Source: Pseudomonadota bacterium (lineage in GTDB: Bacteria; Pseudomonadota; Gammaproteobacteria; Burkholderiales; Burkholderiaceae_B). Taken from it: a stretch of 45,747 nt of DNA. The notes beneath the pieces were generated by a model, which was not told where the DNA came from, made no database searches, and saw nothing but the letters and a program-made list of their open reading frames with translations. A program made the position numbers and the translations under genes. Of the stretch, positions 1 to 7,395 are shown piece by piece. The stretch is from NCBI GenBank assembly GCA_023387815.1, contig JAEWHK010000053.1:1-45747 (forward strand), given 5' to 3'. Positions within the stretch are counted from its first letter, which is position 1; every line of letters starts with the position of its first letter.

Positions 1-50
1 ACTGGGTTACACTAGTGCGTTTTTCCAACCGCTCTTTCTGATTAGGTTAC

Positions 51-1730
51 ATGGATATCCGACGCACCATACTCTGGATGATATTTGTTTTCTCGGCATT
101 TATGCTGTGGAACAACTGGCAAACCTATACCGGTCATCCCTCTCTTCTTGGCGAACAGCCCGAGGTCGCGCAGCAGGATAAAACTACTGCCCCCGCCACC
201 GGCACTCCCCAAGCCGATACGCCCGCCGCACCATCGGTGCCTGGTGCGACAACCACTCCCGATGAAGCGAAAGCGGCAAATGCTGCGCCGTCTGAACGTA
301 TTCAGATCGAGACCGATGAGTTCGTCATCCAGTTCGATACCATGGGTGCTCAGCTGGTTCATGCCGAGTTGCGCAAGCATCGCGATACGGCAGACGAATC
401 CAAAGCTGCAGTTCTGCTGGAAAACAATGATGTTTCCCGCTACACAGTTCAAAGCGGTATCGTCGCGCCAGCCGGTCAGAAGAAAAACTATCCCGATCAG
501 TACAAACCTTTCAGACTGGTTTCCAAAGAAACCAGAATGACTGGCGATACCTTGCCTGTGGTTTTCGAGTCTGAATCAGGCGGTCTGAAGGTGACGCGTA
601 CCTATACGTTCACAAAAGGAACCTACCGTGTTGACGTTCAGGACGAAATCACCAACACCAGTCAGGAAACTCAGCAGCCGTCACAGTACCTGCAGATTAC
701 CCGTGATGACAAGGATCCTCCAGGTGCTTCCAGCTTTTACCATACGTTTACCGGTCCGGCCATTTACAGCGAAGAAGGCCGTTTCCAGAAGTTTGCGTTC
801 TCTGATATAGACAAAAATAAAGCCGAATATGTGAAGCAGGCGAAAGACGGCTGGATCGCGATGATCGAGCACTACTTCGTGACTGCCTGGGTACCGCCTG
901 AAGGCAAAGACCGTCTGTACAACCTGCGTAAAACGCCCGAAGGGCTGTATGCGGTCAGTACGGTTGAACCGCTGGGCACACTGGAGCCAGGCGCCTCAAC
1001 GACCACACGCTCAGAACTGTGGGTTGGTCCGCAGGATCAGGACGCGCTGGCCTCTGTCGCACCAGGACTGGACGTTGTTGTCGACTATGGCTGGCTGACG
1101 ATTATCGCCAAGCCCATGTTTGCCGTTATGCAATGGATTCACTCCATCGTGGGCAACTGGGGCTGGACCATTGTTCTGCTGACCGTTCTGATCAAGCTGA
1201 TTTTCTTCCCCTTGTCTGCCGCCAGCTACAAATCCATGGCGAAGATGAAGAACGTGGCGCCTCGCATGCAGGCCATGAAGGAAAAATACGGCGACGACCG
1301 TCAGGCGCTGAATGCGGCCATGATGGAAATGTACCGCAAGGAGAAGATCAATCCATTGGGTGGCTGTCTGCCCATTCTGGTACAGATTCCGGTCTTCCTG
1401 ACACTGTATCGCGTTCTGCTGGCCAGCGTCGAAATGCGCGGTGCGCCATGGATCGGCTGGATTCATGACCTTTCCGTGCATGATCCGTACTTCATTCTGC
1501 CAATTTTCATGATGGCCAGTATGTTCCTGCAAATGCGTCTGAATCCGAAACCACCAGATCCGATGCAGGCCAGAATCATGATGTTCATGCCCCTGGTTTT
1601 TGGTGCCATGATGTTCATGTTCCCCGCAGGTCTGGTCCTGTACTGGTGCGTCAATAACGTGCTGTCCATTGCCCAGCAATGGTTCATCACGCACAACCTG
1701 AACAAGGCTGCCAACGACGCAACGGCCTGA
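51..1730 (+). CDS. yidC: membrane protein insertase YidC
   Basis: YidC inserts and folds inner-membrane proteins, alone or with SecYEG. The 559-residue product has the layout of a Gram-negative YidC. It has an N-terminal membrane anchor (about residues 6-22), a Pro/Thr/Ala-rich linker, a large periplasmic beta-domain (about 80-340), and a C-terminal conserved core of five membrane segments starting near residue 355. The core contains the cytoplasmic charged hairpin with KMKNVAPRMQAMKEKYG and the stretch NPLGGCLPILVQIPVF, both typical of the family. The ATG start matches the usual MDIRRTILW N-terminus. In relatives it follows rpmH-rnpA-yidD, which would lie just left of the window, and is followed by mnmE. 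Here it is followed by a terminator and an unrelated LysR gene. Confidence 0.98.
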   Translation: MDIRRTILWMIFVFSAFMLWNNWQTYTGHPSLLGEQPEVAQQDKTTAPATGTPQADTPAAPSVPGATTTPDEAKAANAAPSERIQIETDEFVIQFDTMGAQLVHAELRKHRDTADESKAAVLLENNDVSRYTVQSGIVAPAGQKKNYPDQYKPFRLVSKETRMTGDTLPVVFESESGGLKVTRTYTFTKGTYRVDVQDEITNTSQETQQPSQYLQITRDDKDPPGASSFYHTFTGPAIYSEEGRFQKFAFSDIDKNKAEYVKQAKDGWIAMIEHYFVTAWVPPEGKDRLYNLRKTPEGLYAVSTVEPLGTLEPGASTTTRSELWVGPQDQDALASVAPGLDVVVDYGWLTIIAKPMFAVMQWIHSIVGNWGWTIVLLTVLIKLIFFPLSAASYKSMAKMKNVAPRMQAMKEKYGDDRQALNAAMMEMYRKEKINPLGGCLPILVQIPVFLTLYRVLLASVEMRGAPWIGWIHDLSVHDPYFILPIFMMASMFLQMRLNPKPPDPMQARIMMFMPLVFGAMMFMFPAGLVLYWCVNNVLSIAQQWFITHNLNKAANDATA

Positions 1731-1859
1731 CCGGCAGGCACAGGCATGAGACGATGATGGCCATTGCGCTGCCATCGTCCGGCCTGGCGAGCTGCCCGGT
1801 GGCCTGACTGGCTCCGGGATAAGGATCGCGGCATCACATATGTGTTGGCTGCATCGATA

Positions 1860-1891
1860 ACCGCTATTGCAAATGCAATGGCGGTTTTTTT
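1860..1891 (+). terminator. rho-independent terminator after yidC
   Basis: An 11-bp stem (ACCGCTATTGC / GCAATGGCGGT, with one G-T wobble) encloses an AAAT loop and is followed directly by seven T. It lies 130 bp beyond the yidC stop and should end the rpmH-yidC transcript. The rest of 1731-2062 shows no gene. It holds a perfect CACATATGTG palindrome at 1835-1844 and presumably the promoter of the following LysR gene. Confidence 0.9.
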
Positions 1892-2062
1892 ATGCGCGGG
1901 ATGTGCGCATGATCTGCGTGGTATGATTTTCCAGTCAGGTGTTACTGGTCTCTGGTTGCAGACGAGATCGACGAAGGCTGTGCCGCAGCCATGCCGCCGG
2001 ATAAAAAAGATCCGCCTGTAGCGGACGATAAGAGAAAACGATAAAAGGACGACAACAAACGC

Positions 2063-2956
2063 ATGAAAAAGCTGGATATCCCCTCCCTGGAAGCCTTTGT
2101 GGCCGCGGTGGAAGAGAAAAGCCTGTCCCGGGCAGCGCAGCGCGAGAATCTGGTCACATCGGCCGTCAGCAAGCGCATTACCGACCTGGAGCACCATCTG
2201 GACAAGGTGCTTCTGTCTCGCCATGGCCGAGGCGTGGAGCCGACGCCTGCCGGCATGCTGCTGTATCAGCACGCGAAATCCATTTTGCGCAATCTGCGCC
2301 TGACCGAAAACCTGATGCACGAATTTGCCAATGACGGCAAAGCGAAAATACGGTTGCTGGCGAACCCGTCAACCGTCCTGCAGTTTCTGCCGCAACAGCT
2401 GGCACCGTTTCTGAAAAGTCATACAGGTCTGCGTATTGATCTGGTGGAGTGCCACAGTTATGACATTCCAAGGCTGATCGCAGAAGACTCGGGCGATATC
2501 GGCGTCTATCACGCAGATCAGCCTGCAACGGGCGTTTTGTCCTTCCCCTACACACAGGACCGTGTGGGACTAGTGGTGCCCAATGGACATCCGCTGACGC
2601 AGCGCGAGTCCCTGTTTCTTGAAGAAGCGCTGGATTATGACCTGCTGGGTTATTTCCCCCGTCATTCGCTGGACTCATTCCTGGCCTATGTTGAGCCTTC
2701 GCTTTCGCGACCGCCCAATGTGAATTTGCAGGTGTCCAATTTTGAGTCTCGCTGCCGGATGATTATGGAAGGCCTGGGCATTGGCGTGGTACCGGAGAAG
2801 ATCGCTGCCAACTACCTGCAGCCGATGGGTCTGAAACTATTGCATCTGAAAGACAGCTGGGCGCGACGACAATTCTATGTATGTGTGAAGTCTGTCGATT
2901 CCGATTCACCATTGATTCGCGAATTGCTGGACGCGTTACGGCAGCACGAGGGATAA
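2063..2956 (+). CDS. LysR-family transcriptional regulator (first of two paralogues)
   Basis: This is a 297-residue LysR-type activator/repressor. An N-terminal winged helix-turn-helix (about residues 5-64, with LSRAAQRENLVTSAVSKRI as the recognition region) precedes a periplasmic-binding-protein-like effector domain (about 90-292). It resembles the LysR protein at 12585-13529 along its whole length, including a shared C-terminal W-A-R-R motif (SWARRQF here, PWARRNF there), so the two are probably paralogues controlling parts of the same catabolic region. A purine-rich AAAAGGA lies about 14 nt before the ATG. The effector is unknown. It is convergent with the dehydrogenase gene that follows. 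Confidence 0.9.
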   Translation: MKKLDIPSLEAFVAAVEEKSLSRAAQRENLVTSAVSKRITDLEHHLDKVLLSRHGRGVEPTPAGMLLYQHAKSILRNLRLTENLMHEFANDGKAKIRLLANPSTVLQFLPQQLAPFLKSHTGLRIDLVECHSYDIPRLIAEDSGDIGVYHADQPATGVLSFPYTQDRVGLVVPNGHPLTQRESLFLEEALDYDLLGYFPRHSLDSFLAYVEPSLSRPPNVNLQVSNFESRCRMIMEGLGIGVVPEKIAANYLQPMGLKLLHLKDSWARRQFYVCVKSVDSDSPLIRELLDALRQHEG

Positions 2957-3028
2957 AGCTTAAGTATTTGTGACGGCGGTACAGTCACAATCGAAAACGC
3001 GCCGAACTGAAATGAAGGGAGCGCCGCC

Positions 3029-4033
3029 TCAGCGGGCGAGATTACGCAGCGGCCGACCGTGGACCCAGTTGTCCAGATTTTCCAGGAAAATATCCGAAAC
3101 GCGTGTTTCGTTGCCGGCAGAATGCCCCGCAGTATGCGGCGAGACAATGACATTCGACATATCCCACAGTGGCGAATCCTTTTGCAGCGGTTCTTTCTCG
3201 AAAACATCCAGATAAGCGCCGGCCAGCCTGCCATCTTTCAGCGCTGCTATCATCGCCGTCTCATCCACAACTTCACCACGTGACACGTTGACCAGATGTG
3301 CGCCTGGTTTTATTGCATTCAGCATATGACGGCTGACAAGACCACGGGTCCTGTCTGTGAGCGGACAGGCCAGAATCAGCCAGTCGATCTGCTCAAGCAC
3401 ACTTTGCATATTGTCATAATGGATCATGGGAATATGGCCGTCGTCCCCGCCTTCGCTATTTCGCAGAACAGTGACGCGCATGCCCAGCATGTCCAGATAT
3501 CGCTGGATCGTCTGACCGATGGCTCCCCAGCCAGCAAGCAACACGTGCTGGCCTTCCAGATCTGGCGGCATCAGCTCTCCCAGCAAGGGCGCCCAGGTAT
3601 GTTCGCGCTGTGCATTTTCCAGAAATCGAAAACGACGATTGAGTGCGAGCACCCCTGTCAGGACGCTTTGCGCAACTATGCTCGAGAGCGCCCCACTGGC
3701 GTTTGTCAGTTTCACGCCCTTTTCCCGCAAGCGCACGTATATGGGACGATCCAGGCCCGCGGAATGCACCTGTACCCATTGCAGCCTGGGTGCATCCTCC
3801 ATCATCTGATAGAAAGTTTCTGTGTGCGGCTCAAGGACGTACTTGGTTGAGAGGCCGGTCACATCACGCGACACAAATGCAATATCAATCTGCTTCAGGG
3901 TTTCCTCGTCTATTCGCTTTCCATGATAGGGAACGAAACGCACATTCTCCAGTGCGTATTGCGATTGAACCGCTGTTTGAACCTGATCTACGACCTTCGC
4001 AGAAATCAGTACTGTCAGTGTCGGTGATGTCAT
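3029..4033 (-). CDS. D-2-hydroxyacid dehydrogenase (NAD-binding)
   Basis: This enzyme of the D-isomer-specific 2-hydroxyacid dehydrogenase family (334 residues) interconverts a 2-oxo acid and a D-2-hydroxy acid with NAD(P)H. The Rossmann glycine motif is GWGAIG (168-173). The catalytic triad is visible as R252 (in VSRGE), E281 (in FEKEPL) and H300 (in PHTAG). The substrate cannot be read from the sequence. The gene lies just downstream, on the same strand, of a Bug-family binding protein (17 bp gap), so the two are probably co-transcribed and the enzyme may act on the imported acid. Confidence 0.9.
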   Translation of the reverse strand: MTSPTLTVLISAKVVDQVQTAVQSQYALENVRFVPYHGKRIDEETLKQIDIAFVSRDVTGLSTKYVLEPHTETFYQMMEDAPRLQWVQVHSAGLDRPIYVRLREKGVKLTNASGALSSIVAQSVLTGVLALNRRFRFLENAQREHTWAPLLGELMPPDLEGQHVLLAGWGAIGQTIQRYLDMLGMRVTVLRNSEGGDDGHIPMIHYDNMQSVLEQIDWLILACPLTDRTRGLVSRHMLNAIKPGAHLVNVSRGEVVDETAMIAALKDGRLAGAYLDVFEKEPLQKDSPLWDMSNVIVSPHTAGHSAGNETRVSDIFLENLDNWVHGRPLRNLAR

Positions 4034-4050
4034 GCTTGCCTTCTGAATGA

Positions 4051-5037
4051 CTATTTGGCGGAGATATTCATTTCAGTTGTGAATTTCTTCCACTTTTCGT
4101 TTTCATCTTTCACAAATTTGGTGAAGGATTCTGATGATCCGCCCACCGGCTCTGCACCTTCATTGGAAAGCTTGGTTTGCACTGCCGGCTGCTTGAGAAC
4201 GGCATTGATGTCTTTATTCAGTTTCTCAACAATATCATCCGGCGTTTTGGCGGGCGCAAAGTAGCCAAACCACGAGCCCATCGCAAAGTCCTTGTAACCG
4301 GCTTCCTGCATTGTCGGTACATCCTTCAGCGCTTTGGAACGCTTGGCTGTGGACACGGCCAATGGAAGCAGTTTACCGCCTTTGATATTCCCTATGACAG
4401 ATGGCAGGGTCGCAAACATGAACTGCACGCGACCGGACAGTACATCGTTCAGCGCATCTGCACCTTTATATGGGATATGCGTGACCTTCAGATCGCGCGT
4501 CTTTGCCATCAGTGCACATGACAGATGCGCTGCCGTACCTACGCCTGTTGAGGCACAGTTGTATTGGCCCGGATTCTCTTCGATCTTTTTGGTCAGCTCT
4601 TCGACCGATTTGACGCCCAGTGACGGGGAGACGACCAGCACATTGGGCACATCAGCAACCAGCACCAGTGCTCTCAGATCGGTCATCGTATTAAACGAAC
4701 TCTTGGCGTAGATGTAGGGGTTGACAGCAATCGGGCCGATGGAATTCATCAGAATGGTGTATCCATCGGGTTTGGCATTTACCACCGCCCCGGTTCCGAT
4801 ATTACCGGCAGCTCCAGGTTTGTTTTCAACCACAACACTCTGGTTCCACATCTTGCTCAGACTGTTGCTGACTTCACGCGCAATAATATCCGTGGTCCCG
4901 CCGGCAGTGAACGCAACGACCGTCTTGACGGGCTGTGTCGGCCAGTCCTGTGCAACTGCTGCGGGCGCCCCAGTGATTGTGCCGCCTGCGACAGCGAGAA
5001 TTGCTGCCTGTCTGACCATTGGTTTAATTTTGAACAT
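4051..5037 (-). CDS. Bug-family (TctC-like) periplasmic substrate-binding protein
   Basis: This 328-residue exported solute receptor belongs to the tripartite tricarboxylate transporter (TTT) superfamily. A signal peptide (about residues 1-29, ending near PAAVAQD) is followed by the family hallmarks: WPTQPVKTVVAFTAGGTTDIIAR, NKPGAAGNIG, and HIPYKGADALNDVLSGRVQFMF. Known family members bind carboxylates and related small acids. No TctA/TctB membrane genes are in the window, so it is one of the many orphan Bug receptors typical of Bordetella-like genomes. It lies directly upstream of the D-2-hydroxyacid dehydrogenase and 97 bp after the class II aldolase gene on the same strand. Confidence 0.93.
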   Translation of the reverse strand: MFKIKPMVRQAAILAVAGGTITGAPAAVAQDWPTQPVKTVVAFTAGGTTDIIAREVSNSLSKMWNQSVVVENKPGAAGNIGTGAVVNAKPDGYTILMNSIGPIAVNPYIYAKSSFNTMTDLRALVLVADVPNVLVVSPSLGVKSVEELTKKIEENPGQYNCASTGVGTAAHLSCALMAKTRDLKVTHIPYKGADALNDVLSGRVQFMFATLPSVIGNIKGGKLLPLAVSTAKRSKALKDVPTMQEAGYKDFAMGSWFGYFAPAKTPDDIVEKLNKDINAVLKQPAVQTKLSNEGAEPVGGSSESFTKFVKDENEKWKKFTTEMNISAK

Positions 5038-5134
5038 TATCTGTCTCCTGATTTTTATATAAAGGGAATGTTTTTACGATCGAATCATGCGGGCGCGTAT
5101 TCGAGTCTGCGCCGACATGGGGAACATCTTTGCT

Positions 5135-5914
5135 TCAATCCATGAAGCTGGGGTCCAGCCTTTCCATTTTTCTTAACAGGGCTGGCCACTCCATCAGACC
5201 ATAAGGTCTGCGCGTACCCGGCTGATAATTTTTATAGGTTTCTTCCAGTACCGATTCGCTCACTTTGTTCAATGGCGTATTGCAGGACATGGCGGCAATC
5301 TGCGCGCGACAGGCCAGTTCCAGCCGGTGCATCCAGTTGAAGGCCTCACCAATCGTATTGCCTGCGGTCAGCAGACCATGGTTGCGCAGAATCATGGCTT
5401 CGGAAGTTCCCAGATCTTTAATCAGCGATTCCTGCTCGCTCAGATCCAGTACCACGCCCTGATAATCGTGATAAGCAATGCGCAGGAAGCGCATGGCTGT
5501 CTGATTCAGCGGCAGCAGCCCGCATTCGAGCGAGGACACCGCCATGCCTGCCCAGGTGTGCGTATGGATAACACAGGCGACTTCCGGCCGTGCCTCGTGG
5601 ATGGCGCTATGAATGACAAACCCGGCCTTATTGACGCCATATTTAAGTGGTTCGAAATCCGGCGAAGAAAGAATATTTCCTTTGTGATCAATCTTCAGCA
5701 GACTGGAAGCCGTGATCTCTTCGTACAGCAGCCCGTAAGCGTTGATAAGGAATGCATCCTCTTCACCAGGAACACGCAATGAGATGTGATTGGCGATCAT
5801 GTCCGACATCTCGTAGTGCGCCATCAGGCGATAACAGGCCGCCAGATCCACACGGGCGTTCCACTCTTCTTCACTACAGTTTCCCTTGGCGCTGGGAAGC
5901 TTGATCTGACTCAT
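5135..5914 (-). CDS. class II aldolase/adducin-family protein
   Basis: This 259-residue protein has the class II aldolase fold used by metal-dependent aldolases, epimerases and some decarboxylases. The metal-binding residues are visible as H117 and H119 in VIHTHTWAG and H179 in ILRNHGLLTAG. The family includes L-fuculose-phosphate aldolase, but members of this size beside Bug proteins are generally uncharacterised, so the substrate is unknown. It is the first gene of a probable minus-strand unit continuing into the Bug receptor and the D-2-hydroxyacid dehydrogenase. A purine-rich AAGGA lies just before the ATG. Confidence 0.88.
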   Translation of the reverse strand: MSQIKLPSAKGNCSEEEWNARVDLAACYRLMAHYEMSDMIANHISLRVPGEEDAFLINAYGLLYEEITASSLLKIDHKGNILSSPDFEPLKYGVNKAGFVIHSAIHEARPEVACVIHTHTWAGMAVSSLECGLLPLNQTAMRFLRIAYHDYQGVVLDLSEQESLIKDLGTSEAMILRNHGLLTAGNTIGEAFNWMHRLELACRAQIAAMSCNTPLNKVSESVLEETYKNYQPGTRRPYGLMEWPALLRKMERLDPSFMD

Positions 5915-6061
5915 GATCCTTCCTTTTCAATCGGTGTATTTCGTTTGTGTATTCTTTTGCATTCATTCGTATTCATAATGCGCTTTCATAGTAAAGCATT
6001 CACCTGCCTTTACTTCATTGGAGTTAACCCTATATGACAGGTGAAATTGCGTTTTATTTCA

Positions 6062-6105
6062 GGCGTCATCGGCGCTTTGTGGCGCTGAAATGACGCAATG
6101 ACGCC
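6062..6105. repeat. inverted and direct repeats of GCGTCAT/ATGACGC
   Basis: GGCGTCAT at 6062-6069 can pair with ATGACGCC at 6098-6105 (8 of 8) or with ATGACGC at 6090-6096. The right side therefore carries the motif twice in direct repeat. It lies just beyond the acyl-CoA dehydrogenase stop. No T-run follows on the minus strand, so a terminator role is unproven. Confidence 0.5.
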
Positions 6106-6120
6106 ATGAAAAACGGGCAC

Positions 6121-7269
6121 TCAGCTGGCGCGCTGGCTGAACGTACGTTCGAACACACCTTCCGCGATACGATTTTTAAGAATCTCTATGGAGCCGCCGG
6201 CTATCATCCAGCCGCGGCAGCGACGCACACAATATTCAACCAATGATTCACGGCTGTATCCCATTCCGCCCATCACCTGCAAGGCCTCGTTGGCAACTTC
6301 GAAGCCGATCTGATTGCAGTAGGCCTTGGCGATGGCTGTTTCGGTTGGCGATGGAAAGCCGTTATCCGCACCAGCAGCCGCTTTGTAAAGCAGAAGTTGC
6401 GCGGCATCCAGCTTGATACGCATATCGGCAAACTTCCATTGAATACCCTGAAACTCGCACAGCAGTTTGCCAAATTGCTTGCGCTGCAGCGCCCAGCCTT
6501 TCGCTTCTTCAAACGCATATCGGCCCAGGGCAAGCGAACGTGAGGTATTGCCCAGCCGCTCCACGTTGAACCCGGCAATCTGTTTCTTGAACCCCCCCTC
6601 GCCCAGCACAACCTGTTCGTCAGGAACGTAAACGTTATCCATGAAAATCTCGACCCACTCTTCATCGGACATAAAAGCAGAGCGTTTGCCCAGCCTCATG
6701 CCTTCGGCCCGTGTTTCGATCATCACAGACCCGATGCCGCCGGTTCCCGGACCAAAGCGCACATAGGCAAGAATGAAGTCGGCATGCGGCCCATGGGTGG
6801 TAAAGATTTTTGTACCGTTGATTCGCCAGCCATTGCCATCGCGCGTTGCCGTGGTTTTCAGTTCGGTTACCGCTGATCCGGCATCAGGCTCTGTCATGCC
6901 AACTGCAATCAGGGCTTTTCCTGCCAGCAACGGCTTGAGATATTTCTCTTTCTGAAAATCAGAACCGTATTCGGCCAGAACTCGAATCGCCCCAAAATTA
7001 CCGGCCTGCACCACATCGGCACTGCGAGGGCACACCGAAGCAACGGTCTGGATGGCAATGACCGCGTCCATCAGAGAGCCGCCCAGTCCGCCATCGGCTT
7101 CGGCAATCGTAATGCCCAGCAAGCCTTGTTCTGCCATTTTTTCAGATACATCCCAGGGATAGTCCTGGGAATGGGCGCGCGCGACCGCTGAGTCGCGCAA
7201 TTCGTTTTCGGCAAAACGGCGCACTGCCGATTCAAAGCCTTTCTGTTCCGTATTCAGTTCAAAATCCAT
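6121..7269 (-). CDS. acyl-CoA dehydrogenase family protein
   Basis: This FAD-dependent enzyme (382 residues) introduces an alpha-beta double bond into an acyl-CoA. It has the three-domain ACAD layout: an alpha-helical N-domain, a beta-domain with MTEPDAGSAVTELKTTATR and NGTKIFTTHG (about 122-160), and a C-terminal helical domain with QRKQFGKLLCEFQGIQW and LQVMGGMGY. At the C-terminal position where many ACADs carry the catalytic EGT, this protein reads AGGS (357-360). The base may be elsewhere, as in isovaleryl-CoA dehydrogenases, or the activity may differ. It lies 126 bp downstream of the acyl-CoA synthetase on the same strand, consistent with synthesis of a CoA ester followed by oxidation. 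Confidence 0.92.
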   Translation of the reverse strand: MDFELNTEQKGFESAVRRFAENELRDSAVARAHSQDYPWDVSEKMAEQGLLGITIAEADGGLGGSLMDAVIAIQTVASVCPRSADVVQAGNFGAIRVLAEYGSDFQKEKYLKPLLAGKALIAVGMTEPDAGSAVTELKTTATRDGNGWRINGTKIFTTHGPHADFILAYVRFGPGTGGIGSVMIETRAEGMRLGKRSAFMSDEEWVEIFMDNVYVPDEQVVLGEGGFKKQIAGFNVERLGNTSRSLALGRYAFEEAKGWALQRKQFGKLLCEFQGIQWKFADMRIKLDAAQLLLYKAAAGADNGFPSPTETAIAKAYCNQIGFEVANEALQVMGGMGYSRESLVEYCVRRCRGWMIAGGSIEILKNRIAEGVFERTFSQRAS

Positions 7270-7395
7270 GTTCTTCCAACTCCTAATGTATTTTTCTGTA
7301 GTGATTGCCTGGACTTCTGCGCTCTCTCGTTGCAGTGGGAGAGTTCGTTATGACGCAGGCCATTCCGTTCTGATTTTTCATTCGTATTGCAAGCG

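Noticed and set aside
1011..2320. Long minus-strand frames antisense to yidC and extending past it
   Set aside because: They lie opposite well-supported genes, are rich in His/Gln/Arg as expected from complementary codons, and show no family motif.
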